From an uncultured Pelagibacteraceae bacterium (GTDB lineage Bacteria > Pseudomonadota > Alphaproteobacteria > Pelagibacterales > Pelagibacteraceae), in assembly GCA_902573865.1 (NCBI GenBank), contig CACGLI010000001.1, forward strand, positions 1 through 64,000: a stretch of 64,000 nucleotides of DNA, in the 5' to 3' direction. Below the pieces are notes generated by a model. It was not told the DNA's origin. It searched no databases and saw nothing but the letters and a program-made list of their open reading frames with translations. This document shows positions 22,360 through 32,543 of this stretch, one piece after another. Within the stretch, counting starts at the first letter, position 1; every line of letters starts with the position of its first letter. Made by a program: the position numbers and the translations under genes.

Positions 22360-23623
22360 AAGAAATAGGAATAAGATAGCACTGGTAGATTGTAATTCAT
22401 TCTATGTTTCTTGTGAAAGATTATTTAATCCCAAGATAGAAAAAAAACCAGTAGTAGTTTTATCAAACAATGACGGTTGTGTTATATCTAGGTCGCAAGA
22501 GGCAAAGTCAATGGGGATAAAAATGGGTGAACCATATTTTAAAGTAAAACATTTAGTAAAAAAAAATAAAATTGAAGTTTTCTCTTCCAATTATGCTTTG
22601 TACGGAGATTTATCAAGAAGAGTAATGAAAGTATTAAAAACATTTTCACCACAAGTTGAAATATACTCAATAGATGAAGCTTTTATTGATCTATCCTTTA
22701 TGGATGAAAAAGGAGTAGAGGAATATGGAAAAGAGATAAGAGAAAAAGTTTTGAAGTGGGTTGGAATACCTACTAGTGTAGGTATAGCATCCACAAAAAC
22801 CCTAAGCAAGGTTGCTAATCATATCGCAAAAAAAGAAAGAAATGGAGTTATGTATTTAGATAAAAACATAGACTTAATTTTAAAAAATTTTCCAATTGAA
22901 GATGTTTGGGGTGTAGGAAAACAATTATCAAAATTTTATAAGAAAAATGATATAAAAACTGCATACGATTTAAAAAATGCATCAAGCACATGGGTTAAAA
23001 AGGGTACAAATGTATTAGGAGCAAAAACTGCAATGGAGTTGAGAGAAGTGCCCTGCATAAATTTACAAATAGACCAAGAAAAAAGAAAAAATTGTTGTGT
23101 ATCCCGTTCATTTGGTAGGAAAGTGGACAACATTAATGAACTAGAGGAGGCAGTTATAACTCACTGTTTAAATGCTGCAGAAAAAATTAGAGCAGACAAT
23201 CAAGTTGCAAAAACAATAACAGTTTTCATAAGAACAAGCCCATTTGATAAAAGTAAAAGATATTATTCGAATTCAAGAACTTTAGATTTTCCAATAGCAA
23301 CTAGCAATAGTATAGAAATGATCAAACAAGCTGTAAGGGCTCTTAATGATATTTATAAATATGGTTATATGTATCAAAAAGCTGGAGTAATACTATCAAA
23401 CTTAAAAGACTCTAAGAACAATCAAGAAAATTTATTAACTCCTTTATTAGAAGATAAATCAAAAACATTAATGAAAGCAATTGACTACACAAACACAAAA
23501 TATGGAAGATACGCGATTAGCATAGCACAAGCAGGACTTAGTAAAGGATGGAAAATGAGAAGGGAGCATTCATCAAAGATTGATACAGCTTCATTTGACT
23601 CATTACCAACTATTGATATATAG
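22337..23623 (+). CDS. umuC: Y-family translesion DNA polymerase V catalytic subunit UmuC
   Basis: ALVDCNSFYVSCERLFNP; VVVLSNNDGCVISRSQEAK; VEIYSIDEAFIDL. Confidence 0.96.
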   Translation: MSYINCIRRNRNKIALVDCNSFYVSCERLFNPKIEKKPVVVLSNNDGCVISRSQEAKSMGIKMGEPYFKVKHLVKKNKIEVFSSNYALYGDLSRRVMKVLKTFSPQVEIYSIDEAFIDLSFMDEKGVEEYGKEIREKVLKWVGIPTSVGIASTKTLSKVANHIAKKERNGVMYLDKNIDLILKNFPIEDVWGVGKQLSKFYKKNDIKTAYDLKNASSTWVKKGTNVLGAKTAMELREVPCINLQIDQEKRKNCCVSRSFGRKVDNINELEEAVITHCLNAAEKIRADNQVAKTITVFIRTSPFDKSKRYYSNSRTLDFPIATSNSIEMIKQAVRALNDIYKYGYMYQKAGVILSNLKDSKNNQENLLTPLLEDKSKTLMKAIDYTNTKYGRYAISIAQAGLSKGWKMRREHSSKIDTASFDSLPTIDI

Positions 23624-23626
23624 GTA

Positions 23627-23698
23627 TCCATGGGGTGTCTGAACGACTGAGATCATACCCAAAGAACCTGACCGGTAATTCAGTGAGGGATTAATGGA
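23627..23698 (+). ncRNA. TPP riboswitch (THI element), compact
   Basis: GGGGTGT...CTGAGATCATACCC...GAACCTGACCGGTAATTCAGTGAGGGA matches the THI-box core order; flanked by TCCAT/ATGGA complementarity (P1). Confidence 0.92.
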
Positions 23699-25142
23699 AA
23701 CAACATACTTAACTTCGCAGACCTCTTTAATGGTAATCCTTCTTGTAGGATTTTTTTTTGTGATATTAGGTTATACAAATTCAAAAAAAAACGCAGATAA
23801 TAATAGTCATATAGTCGGTAATAGAGATGAAAATATTCTTTCTTTAACAGCAAGCTTGTCAGCATCAGCACTAGGTGCATGGATATTATTTGGGCCAGCG
23901 TCAGCAGCAACTTGGGGAGGAATAGGCGCAGTAATAGGTTATTCATGTGGAACAGCGGCACCAATGTTATTTTTGTTAAATTTTGGGCCAAAAATTAGAA
24001 AAGAATTTCCTAAAGGTATGTCAATAACTGATTTTGTAAAAAAAAGATTTGGATTAGATATTTTAAAGATAATTTTAATTCTAATCTTATTTTATTTAAC
24101 GATTTTTTTGATAGCAGAAGTAACAGCAATTGCTTTTTTATTAAACCTAATCTCAAATACACCTTTATGGATAACATCTGGATTAACTTTATTAATCTGT
24201 CTACTTTATATAATAAAAGGAGGTTTTAAGCTCTCAATTATTACTGATAAATATCAATTTTCAATTATTGTTGTATTAATTTTGTTTTCCTTATTTTTAA
24301 TTTTAAAAAATTTAGAAATGAATAGTTTTGAATTAATTAGGAAAAATGCTCCTAAACTTTTAAGTGAAAAATACCTTTTAAATTATACCGCTGGTTTAAC
24401 TTTTTTCATAGCAGTAGCCGCAACCAATTTGTTTCATCAAGGTAATTGGCAAAGAGTATTCGCTGCAAAAGATAATTTAATTTTAAAAAAAAGTTTGATT
24501 TATTCATCAATAATTTCATTCTTAATAGTTTTTTGGATGGGTTATACAGGTTTGATATCATTTTCACTGGATCCTAATGTGAGTCCAGATTTAGCATTTT
24601 TTAACTTAATATTTTCTAATAATAGTTTTGTAATTATTATTATATTGATTTTAGCTTTGGCATTAACACTGAGTACCATTGATACATTAATTAACGCTAT
24701 CTCAAGTTTATTGATTATAAATGGAAAAGAAATAAATGGATATTTTATGGGAGCAGAAATAAAAAATAAAGTTAATAAACTTATATTGGTATTAAGCATT
24801 TTTGTTTTTATCCTATCTTCTAGGGGATATAGTATTTTATATTTATTTTTACTCGCTGATCTTCTTTGTTGTGCTGCAGTTATTACGATATTTTACGGTT
24901 TTATAAATAAAAAATTCAATATTAAACTAGCCAAAATTTCAATTATATCAGGTTTGATATCTGGGTTATTATTTTTTCCAAACCAATCATTTCAATCTAG
25001 CTTATTAGTAGGTAATCTTTTTTCTCTGGATAATTTTAACCAACTTATTTCAACGAATTTGCTTTTTATTTCATTCATGGTAGCGTTGGTTGTGCCCTTA
25101 ATTATTATTATGTGTTATTCTTTACGCAATTCATTAAGATAA
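23694..25142 (+). CDS. thiV: Sodium:solute symporter family protein, candidate thiamin-precursor (HMP) transporter ThiV
   Basis: SSS-type multi-TM protein (LSASALGAWILFGPASAATWGGIGAVIGYSCG) directly downstream of TPP riboswitch, an arrangement described in SAR11. Confidence 0.82.
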   Translation: METTYLTSQTSLMVILLVGFFFVILGYTNSKKNADNNSHIVGNRDENILSLTASLSASALGAWILFGPASAATWGGIGAVIGYSCGTAAPMLFLLNFGPKIRKEFPKGMSITDFVKKRFGLDILKIILILILFYLTIFLIAEVTAIAFLLNLISNTPLWITSGLTLLICLLYIIKGGFKLSIITDKYQFSIIVVLILFSLFLILKNLEMNSFELIRKNAPKLLSEKYLLNYTAGLTFFIAVAATNLFHQGNWQRVFAAKDNLILKKSLIYSSIISFLIVFWMGYTGLISFSLDPNVSPDLAFFNLIFSNNSFVIIIILILALALTLSTIDTLINAISSLLIINGKEINGYFMGAEIKNKVNKLILVLSIFVFILSSRGYSILYLFLLADLLCCAAVITIFYGFINKKFNIKLAKISIISGLISGLLFFPNQSFQSSLLVGNLFSLDNFNQLISTNLLFISFMVALVVPLIIIMCYSLRNSLR

Positions 25143-25990
25143 ATAAAAACAGCAACCCAAATTATTACAAAACCAAAAAATTTTTCCAAAGTTAATATTT
25201 CACCAAAATATGTAATCCCTAATAAAAATTGAGATGTAGGAGTTAAAAATAAAATCATACTTGCTGGACCTATACCAATGATTTTAAAACCGAGAGTGTA
25301 TAAAAACAAAGGAACCAAAGTCATAAACCCAGACCAAAATAAATAGAACGATAAAAGAGGCTCTTTATATGAAAATACATTTATATTTAATTTCATTAAA
25401 TAAATAAATAAGATGACAGCTATTGGTGAAATTAATAAAGTTTCTATTAAAAGACCAATATCAGGTGATACTTTAATTTTTTTTCTAATAAGTCCATATA
25501 AACTAAAGGTAATTGCTACTGTTAGACCAATCCATGGTAGCTCACCTAATTTTAACAAAAAATAAAGTAATGATATGATAACCAAAATTACCGCAATAAA
25601 TTGGTTTTTATTTAACTTTTCTCTCAAAAATATTTTACCTAAAAAAACACTTATTATTGGATAAATATAATAACCTAAACTAGAGTCTAATAGTCTATTA
25701 ACGCTAACAGCGTAAAGCCATGTTCCCCAATTAATACTGACTAATAATCCAGATATAAAAAAAAGAAGAAATTGATTTTTCTTTTTTTTTATAATTTTAA
25801 GAAACTCTGGCCATTTTTTATAAATACTGGTTGTGATTAATAATAGAACAGCAGTCCATATAGTTCTATGAACAGTAAGTTCAATATATGACGCAAATGA
25901 AACAAATTTAAAAAAAATTGTACCTACTACTCCCCACCAAAGTGAAGCAAATGCAGCATAAAAAATTCCAGATAACTGTTTTTGTTGCAT
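25115..25990 (-). CDS. rarD: RarD/EamA-family transporter
   Basis: GIFYAAFASLWWGVVGTIFFKFVSFASYIELTVHRTIWT; NWGTWLYAVSVNRLLDSSLGYYIYPI. Confidence 0.85.
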   Translation of the reverse strand: MQQKQLSGIFYAAFASLWWGVVGTIFFKFVSFASYIELTVHRTIWTAVLLLITTSIYKKWPEFLKIIKKKKNQFLLFFISGLLVSINWGTWLYAVSVNRLLDSSLGYYIYPIISVFLGKIFLREKLNKNQFIAVILVIISLLYFLLKLGELPWIGLTVAITFSLYGLIRKKIKVSPDIGLLIETLLISPIAVILFIYLMKLNINVFSYKEPLLSFYLFWSGFMTLVPLFLYTLGFKIIGIGPASMILFLTPTSQFLLGITYFGEILTLEKFFGFVIIWVAVFIYLNELRKE

Positions 25991-26044
25991 GATAAATTTG
26001 GTGCAATATAGTGAAAATTTTATTATAAAGATATAAATACTTAA

Positions 26045-26139
26045 GGTGAGATGGGTGAGTTGGTTTAAACCATCGGTTTGCTAAACCGACGTACGGTTGA
26101 AAAGCCGTACCGAGGGTTCGAATCCCTCTCTCACCGCCA
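26045..26139 (+). tRNA. tRNA-Ser (anticodon GCT), encoded CCA
   Basis: Acceptor GGTGAGA/TCTCACC, anticodon arm TCGGT-TTGCTAA-ACCGA, long variable arm, T arm GAGGGTTCGAATCCCTC, CCA. Confidence 0.96.
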
Positions 26140-26142
26140 GAA

Positions 26143-28371
26143 TTATCTTAAAAAGCCTTCCATTTTTACTGGTTGTTTGTTTATCATGTATTTGTATACA
26201 TTTACATTTTCTAGAACTCTTTGAACATAGTTTCTCGTCTCTTTAAATCTAATTAACTCGATCCAATCAATATAACTAATCTGACCTTTGGAGGGGTCAC
26301 CATTTACTCTTCTCCATGTTTTGACTCTATTAGGACCAGCATTGTAAGCAGCAATAGCAAAAGGATAAACACCACCATAATCTTCTAATAAAGAATTAAA
26401 ATAATAAGTACCTAGCTTAATATTATATTCAGGATCTTGTGTTAAGCCAGAAATACTGTAAGGAAGTCCAGCTTGCTTTGCTACAGTTTTAGCTGTGTAT
26501 TTCATTAACTGCATCATCCCTCTAGCTCCTGCATAACTATAGGCTTTTCTATCAAATTCACTTTCTTGTCTGATTATTGCTAAGATAAGTTCAGAACGCG
26601 GCATTGTCTTTGAATTAATTGTTCTTGGAGTAGTAATTATTGGGTAATTATAATTTAAATAAAATCTTTTTTCATAGGAAGCTTTTTTTGAAATTTGAAT
26701 CGCAAAATCATATCTTTCAACTTCAACTGCTAATCTTGCGGCTAATACCTCGCTACCTTTTTCTATATCTAGTGAAGCTAAATGTTTAAGAATATCTTTG
26801 GTGTATTTAGTTTGATCTAATTCTTTTAAAATTTTTACAATTTTAATTAATTTATTTTTTTCAAATTCTTTTTCATATTCTTTTGAAAATTTTGTTCCAT
26901 CATTCAACTCTATATCCGGTGATATATTTAATTCTTTTAAGCTTAATTGACCGTAATATGTTGTCAAAAATTGAGAACCCTCTAAAAAATAGTTTTCTGC
27001 TTGTTTATTATTCCCTAAAGCTTTGTATGATTTACCTAACCAATATGCTCCCCTTGAAAGACTTATAGGATAGCTTACATTTTCATAAAAATTTAAAAAA
27101 TGGTTTATAGCATATTCTTGAGAGTTTAAAAAACTATGTGCCACCCAACCAGATAACCATTCTGCCTCTGCAAACGCAGGTCCTGATGTTAAAGAGTGTT
27201 CACTTGCAATTTTATAAGCAGTTTTATATCTTTTTTTATATATTAGCGATCTTACAATACTTTCTCTTTGCTTCCACCATAAATCAGCCCTTTTTAATTC
27301 ATCTTCAGACTTATTTGAATTTTCGTATAAAATTTGCAGCGATGATTCTAATCGACCTCTTCGGTTTCTCCATCTTAATCTGTCATATTGTAATCCAATA
27401 TCATTTTTAAATTTTTCAGGAACTTTTGATATGGCATTATCAACACCATAAGAGTTGCTCATCAATATTTGTCTTGCATTATATAAAGCCTTGTAATCTT
27501 TTGGTAAGTAAATTAAAAGTCGTTTCAAATCCCAATACTTTCTCTCCCAAGCTAGATATTCTGCTCTCTTAATATGATCATCTGATGATAAAATTTTTTT
27601 AAATTTATTTTTATAATATCGCAATTGACTTCTGCTAAGATCTGCCGTCACCCATCCTTCTTTAATTAGTTTATTAACATCACTATTTGCTCTTTTTTTC
27701 AATAAAGCTTCGGCTAATTTTAATTTACCAGTGCCGCTGACGGGAGGATAATTTTCAAACCAATTTATAATAATATTGGGAGTTGAACTTTTTAAATTAA
27801 TTTTTTGTTCAGCTAAATACTGTAATCGTCCTATTCTTGGATAATAAGTGTTTTTTTGAACAAAAGTTGTATAATCATTAAAACTGGCATTATTCCCTGT
27901 TTTAAGCAAATAGAGCCACTGTATAAAATTCTTAAAATCTTTATCTTTCATTCTTGTTGAAGATTTGTAAGCTGTAATCCATTTCTTATTTTTTATGTGT
28001 TCAAATACTATTTTTGCTTTTTCAAAGTCTTTTTGACTCAAATAATTAGATTTTTTTACAGTTTTTGTTTTTCTGTAAGTTTCAGGCTTTTTTTGAGGAA
28101 GAATTAAATTTGTATTTTTTATTTTTTTTTCTATTAGCTTTACATTTTCTTTTTTTTGTAAAGTCTTATCAATCTTTTTCTCTTCTTGATTTTTCTCACT
28201 GATAGTTGGTTTTTTACTAGGTACTATTTGGGTATTTTTGTTAATATTTCTCTCAATCTTCTTAAAAACAGAAGGTTTTTCTTTTGGTAAAATTATTTCA
28301 TTAGAAAAAATAGGTTTAGTAAATATTGAAAATAACAATAATAGTACTAGACTAATTAAACGAATAAGCAT
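26143..28371 (-). CDS. slt: Soluble lytic murein transglycosylase
   Basis: C-terminal SLT domain ILAIIRQESEFDRKAYSYAGARGMMQLM...AYNAGPNRV; N-terminal helical superhelix. Confidence 0.92.
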   Translation of the reverse strand: MLIRLISLVLLLLFSIFTKPIFSNEIILPKEKPSVFKKIERNINKNTQIVPSKKPTISEKNQEEKKIDKTLQKKENVKLIEKKIKNTNLILPQKKPETYRKTKTVKKSNYLSQKDFEKAKIVFEHIKNKKWITAYKSSTRMKDKDFKNFIQWLYLLKTGNNASFNDYTTFVQKNTYYPRIGRLQYLAEQKINLKSSTPNIIINWFENYPPVSGTGKLKLAEALLKKRANSDVNKLIKEGWVTADLSRSQLRYYKNKFKKILSSDDHIKRAEYLAWERKYWDLKRLLIYLPKDYKALYNARQILMSNSYGVDNAISKVPEKFKNDIGLQYDRLRWRNRRGRLESSLQILYENSNKSEDELKRADLWWKQRESIVRSLIYKKRYKTAYKIASEHSLTSGPAFAEAEWLSGWVAHSFLNSQEYAINHFLNFYENVSYPISLSRGAYWLGKSYKALGNNKQAENYFLEGSQFLTTYYGQLSLKELNISPDIELNDGTKFSKEYEKEFEKNKLIKIVKILKELDQTKYTKDILKHLASLDIEKGSEVLAARLAVEVERYDFAIQISKKASYEKRFYLNYNYPIITTPRTINSKTMPRSELILAIIRQESEFDRKAYSYAGARGMMQLMKYTAKTVAKQAGLPYSISGLTQDPEYNIKLGTYYFNSLLEDYGGVYPFAIAAYNAGPNRVKTWRRVNGDPSKGQISYIDWIELIRFKETRNYVQRVLENVNVYKYMINKQPVKMEGFLR

Positions 28372-28402
28372 AATTTATAGATTAGCTATCTTATATTGAT
28401 TT

Positions 28403-29278
28403 ATGTTTAAAGGTTCAATCGTTGCTTTAATTACCCCATTTAAAAATGATAAATTGAATGAGGAAAATTACGTTAAATTGATCCATCATCACATTAAAAA
28501 TGGTACAAATGGTGTTGTACCAGCTGGTACAACGGGTGAGTCTCCAACTTTATCCCACAGTGAACATAATAAAGTAATAGAATTAGCAGTTAAAGAGTGT
28601 AAAGGCAAGATCCCGGTTATAGCGGGTACAGGGTCTAATTCTACGGCAGAGGCCATCGAGTTATCAACTCACGCGGAAAAATCAGGAGCTGATGCTTTGT
28701 TAATTGTAACTCCATATTATAACAAACCTACACAGGAAGGTTTATATCAACATTATAAAAAAATTAACGACAATGTTGGTATACCAATAATAATTTATAA
28801 TATTCCATCTAGATCTGTAATAGATATGTCCGTAGACACAATGGCAAAGTTATTTGAATTAAAAAACATTGTAGGCGTAAAGGATGCGACTGGTGACCTT
28901 AATAGAGTAGATAAACAATTAAAAGCTATGGGTAAGGAATTTATTCAATTGACAGGAGAGGATGGAAATGCATTAGAGTTCAATAAAAGAGGCGGAGTAG
29001 GATGTATCGGTGTAACTGCAAATGTTGCACCTAAACTTTGTTCTGAATTTCAATCAGAATTATCAAAAAATTTAAAAAGTAAAAAAGCTGAAGAAATAAA
29101 CAACCTTTTATTACCGTTGCATAAAGCTTTATTTATAGAAAGCAACCCTTCACCAGTTAAATTCGCTGCATCGTTATTAAAATTGTCATCACCAAATGTA
29201 AGATTACCACTGGTAGAAATTAAAAGCCAAACAAAAGAAGAAGTTATTAAAGCGCTAAAAATCGCAAAATTAATTTAA
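28403..29278 (+). CDS. dapA: 4-hydroxy-tetrahydrodipicolinate synthase
   Basis: [47 protein letters not shown]. Confidence 0.97.
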   Translation: MFKGSIVALITPFKNDKLNEENYVKLIHHHIKNGTNGVVPAGTTGESPTLSHSEHNKVIELAVKECKGKIPVIAGTGSNSTAEAIELSTHAEKSGADALLIVTPYYNKPTQEGLYQHYKKINDNVGIPIIIYNIPSRSVIDMSVDTMAKLFELKNIVGVKDATGDLNRVDKQLKAMGKEFIQLTGEDGNALEFNKRGGVGCIGVTANVAPKLCSEFQSELSKNLKSKKAEEINNLLLPLHKALFIESNPSPVKFAASLLKLSSPNVRLPLVEIKSQTKEEVIKALKIAKLI

Positions 29279-29751
29279 TGAAACATAAAGTTTCATCTGG
29301 AAAAAAAATCATATGTCTAAATAGAAAAGCTTCTTTTAATTATTTTATTCAAGAAATATTTGAAGCAGGAATTAGCTTAAAGGGTTCGGAGGTAAAATCA
29401 TTGAGAGAAGGAAAAGGAAATATTAACGATTCATATGCAGTTGACAAAGGTGGGGAAATTTTTTTAATAAATTCACATATTCCACTTTATAGACAATCCT
29501 CATATAATAATCATAATCCAAAAAATGAGAGAAAACTTCTTTTAAATAAAAAAGAAATTAATAAAATTATAGGAAGCATAAATCGCGATGGACTTACTGT
29601 CATACCTACTAAACTTTATTTCTTTAAAGGAAAAGCAAAAGTCGAAATAGCTGTTGCCAAAGGAAAAAAACTTTACGATAAAAGAGAAACAATTAAAAAA
29701 AGAGACTGGAACAGAGAAAAAGCTAAATTTTTTGCAAAAAAAAACAAATGA
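29278..29751 (+). CDS. smpB: SsrA-binding protein SmpB
   Basis: [35 protein letters not shown]. Confidence 0.97.
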   Translation: MKHKVSSGKKIICLNRKASFNYFIQEIFEAGISLKGSEVKSLREGKGNINDSYAVDKGGEIFLINSHIPLYRQSSYNNHNPKNERKLLLNKKEINKIIGSINRDGLTVIPTKLYFFKGKAKVEIAVAKGKKLYDKRETIKKRDWNREKAKFFAKKNK

Positions 29752-30239
29752 TATTTCTAAGCATTGGTTCAAATTTAAAATCTTTTTGGGGAAGTAAAAT
29801 TGATAATATACATAAATGTATTAATCTAATATCTAAATTTTCTAAAATCAAAGATATATCAAAATTTTATAAAACACCCTCTTATCCAAATAAGTTATTT
29901 CCAAATTTTGTGAATGTGATAATTAAAATTGAATTTTATAGCAATCCATATAAACTTTTAAAAAATTTAAAATTAATAGAAAAATATATGGGAAGGCTAA
30001 ATAATACCAAAAACTCACCAAGAGTATGTGACATTGATATAATTGATTTTAACGGTCTTGTTATTAATAATAAAGATCTTTATTTACCACACCCAAATAT
30101 GCATAAAAGAAATTTTGTTTTATATCCTCTGAAAGATGTTTCTCCTGATTGGCATCATCCTGTAACAAATAAAAATATTGATTTTTTAACAAAAAATTTA
30201 AGCCGAAGCTCACATATTGAGATTACAAGAATTCGATAA
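29748..30239 (+). CDS. folK: 2-amino-4-hydroxy-6-hydroxymethyldihydropteridine pyrophosphokinase
   Basis: [10 protein letters not shown]...; [29 protein letters not shown]. Confidence 0.92.
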   Translation: MIFLSIGSNLKSFWGSKIDNIHKCINLISKFSKIKDISKFYKTPSYPNKLFPNFVNVIIKIEFYSNPYKLLKNLKLIEKYMGRLNNTKNSPRVCDIDIIDFNGLVINNKDLYLPHPNMHKRNFVLYPLKDVSPDWHHPVTNKNIDFLTKNLSRSSHIEITRIR

Positions 30240-30256
30240 AATGATATAACTAATCT

Positions 30257-32005
30257 ATGTCTGAAAATATTGAACTAATTGATAAAATAAAATCTTATAA
30301 TAAGTTTTTTAATCAAAATACTTTAAGCAAAGCATATGATTTTGCTGTTAGTGCTCATAAAAACCAAAAGAGGAAATCTGGCGATCCTTTTGTAAAACAT
30401 CCTCTTGCTGTTGCGAATATTCTTTCAGATTTAAAATTAGATAGTGCAACTATAGTTACTGGTCTACTTCATGATACAATCGAAGATACAAAAACAACAT
30501 ACGATGTAGTTTTAAAAGAATTTGGCAAAGAAGTTGCAGATTTAGTTGAAGGAGTAACAAAAATTTCAGCTTTAGAAAACAAGGCTGCAGAAAATTATCG
30601 AGCAGAAAATTTTAGAAAACTTATCCTTGCAACTTCAAAAGATATTCGCGTGTTATTAGTAAAACTGGCTGACAGATTGCATAACATGAGGACTATTAAA
30701 GCTTTTGACTCAATTGAAAAACAAAAAAGAATAGCAAGAGAAACTATGGAAGTTTACGCCCCGTTAGCGGATAGAATGGGCATGAATAGAATTCGTGATG
30801 AATTAGAAGATCTGTCATTCGAAATATTAAATAAAGAAGCAAGGACCTTAATTCAAAATAGATTAAAATTTATTAAAAATAACCGTAATGATACATTTAA
30901 ATCAATATCTACAGAGTTAATTTCATTGTTAGAGGCCAATGGAATTAAAGCTAAAATAGCAGGCAGAGAAAAAACTCCTTTTTCAATTTGGCGAAAAGTG
31001 CAAAATAAAAAAATTTCTTTAGAACAATTAACAGACATTGTTGGTTTTAGAATTGTATTAAAAGATATTAACGATTGTTATAAAACTTTAGGAGTTTTTC
31101 ACTCTCATTATTCAGCTATACCTGGTAGATTTAAAGATTATATCTCAACTCCAAAAATCAATCAGTACAAGTCAATTCATACAGCCTTGATCGGTCCAAA
31201 TAATCAAAGAATAGAAATTCAAATTAGAACTTTTGATATGCACGAGTTTGCAGAAAGGGGAATAGCATCCCATTGGAAATATAAATCTTCGGAAAAAATA
31301 TCTGATTTATCTTGGAAGGAATATGACTGGCTTCGAGATTTAGTTGAAATTATTGAACAGGGGAATAGCCCTGAACATTATTATGAGTTCACAAAACTTC
31401 AAATGTTTCAGGAAAATGTTTTTTGTTTTACACCTAAAGGAGCTGTAATCAAATTACCAAAAAATGGCACTTGTATTGATTTTGCATATGCTGTGCATAC
31501 TCATATTGGAGATACTGCCATTGGAAGCGTGGTAAATGGAAAAAATATGCCATTAGAAACAATATTGAAAAATGGGGATATGATTAAGATAATGACATCA
31601 AAAAAAGAATCACCATCTCTGCATTGGCTATCTACATCTAAAACTGGGAAAGCAAGAGCTGCTATTAGAAGATATTGGCAAAATCGAAGTAATGCTGTCT
31701 CGCATAACAAACCAAAAATATACAATAGCACTCTTTTAATTGATTTGCCTCACAAGCCAGGTATGCTTGGAGAAATAAGCACACTAATAGGAATCAACAA
31801 TAGCAATATATTAAATGTGGAATTAATTAAAAGAAAGCAAAATTACTTACAATTTTCTTTTGACATACAAATTAATGATTTAAAAAACTTTACAAACTTG
31901 ATAAGTCAAATAAAGCAAAAAAATTTAAATTTTAAAATAATTCGGCATAAACAGAAAAAAAATGCTTTCTTACGAAGAATCTTTGAAAATTTTAAGAGAA
32001 ACTAA
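30257..32005 (+). CDS. Short bifunctional RelA/SpoT-family (p)ppGpp synthetase/hydrolase
   Basis: HD hydrolase LLHDTIEDT, synthetase domain ending IEIQIRTFDMHEFAERGIASHWKYK, TGS, C-terminal ACT; 582 aa. Confidence 0.95.
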   Translation: MSENIELIDKIKSYNKFFNQNTLSKAYDFAVSAHKNQKRKSGDPFVKHPLAVANILSDLKLDSATIVTGLLHDTIEDTKTTYDVVLKEFGKEVADLVEGVTKISALENKAAENYRAENFRKLILATSKDIRVLLVKLADRLHNMRTIKAFDSIEKQKRIARETMEVYAPLADRMGMNRIRDELEDLSFEILNKEARTLIQNRLKFIKNNRNDTFKSISTELISLLEANGIKAKIAGREKTPFSIWRKVQNKKISLEQLTDIVGFRIVLKDINDCYKTLGVFHSHYSAIPGRFKDYISTPKINQYKSIHTALIGPNNQRIEIQIRTFDMHEFAERGIASHWKYKSSEKISDLSWKEYDWLRDLVEIIEQGNSPEHYYEFTKLQMFQENVFCFTPKGAVIKLPKNGTCIDFAYAVHTHIGDTAIGSVVNGKNMPLETILKNGDMIKIMTSKKESPSLHWLSTSKTGKARAAIRRYWQNRSNAVSHNKPKIYNSTLLIDLPHKPGMLGEISTLIGINNSNILNVELIKRKQNYLQFSFDIQINDLKNFTNLISQIKQKNLNFKIIRHKQKKNAFLRRIFENFKRN

Positions 32006-32543
32006 TGCTCTTATAGACGGGCATTTTATACTTTCTTCAGGATTACACAGTTCCCAGTATGTCCAATGTGCTCAATTACTGAGTGAACCTGAAAAAGCTA
32101 AAAAAATATGTGAGTCTTTAGCTGTGAAATTAAAAAATCAATTCAAAAAATTCAATTTAATTTTAACTCCTGCAATAGGGGGTATTATCATTGGATATGA
32201 AATTGGTAGATTGCTTAAAAAAAAAACAATATTTGCTGAAAGGGTAGATAATAAATTTGATTTAAGGAGAAATTTTCTTATAAAAAAAGGTGACAAGGTG
32301 CTAATAATCGAAGATGTAATCACTACTGGCAAATCAAGCAAAGAATGCATGGATTTGGTAAATAAATACGGGGGAGAAACAGTTGGTTACGGTTGTATAA
32401 TTGATAGATCCAATAAGCAATCAGTTTTAAAAGAGAAAATCGTCTCGCAAATTACGCTGAATATCCCAACTTTTAAAAAAGATAATATTCCCAGCTCACT
32501 TTCTAAAATAAAAGCTATAAAACCTGGTAGTAGAAATATTTAA
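31962..32543 (+). CDS. pyrE: Orotate phosphoribosyltransferase
   Basis: GHFILSSGLHSSQYVQCAQLL; VLIIEDVITTGKSSKE. Confidence 0.95.
   Translation: MLSYEESLKILRETNALIDGHFILSSGLHSSQYVQCAQLLSEPEKAKKICESLAVKLKNQFKKFNLILTPAIGGIIIGYEIGRLLKKKTIFAERVDNKFDLRRNFLIKKGDKVLIIEDVITTGKSSKECMDLVNKYGGETVGYGCIIDRSNKQSVLKEKIVSQITLNIPTFKKDNIPSSLSKIKAIKPGSRNI

Noticed and set aside
23680-23991. 103-aa minus-strand ORF across the TPP riboswitch/thiV start
   Set aside because: Antisense to thiV and riboswitch; no recognisable product.
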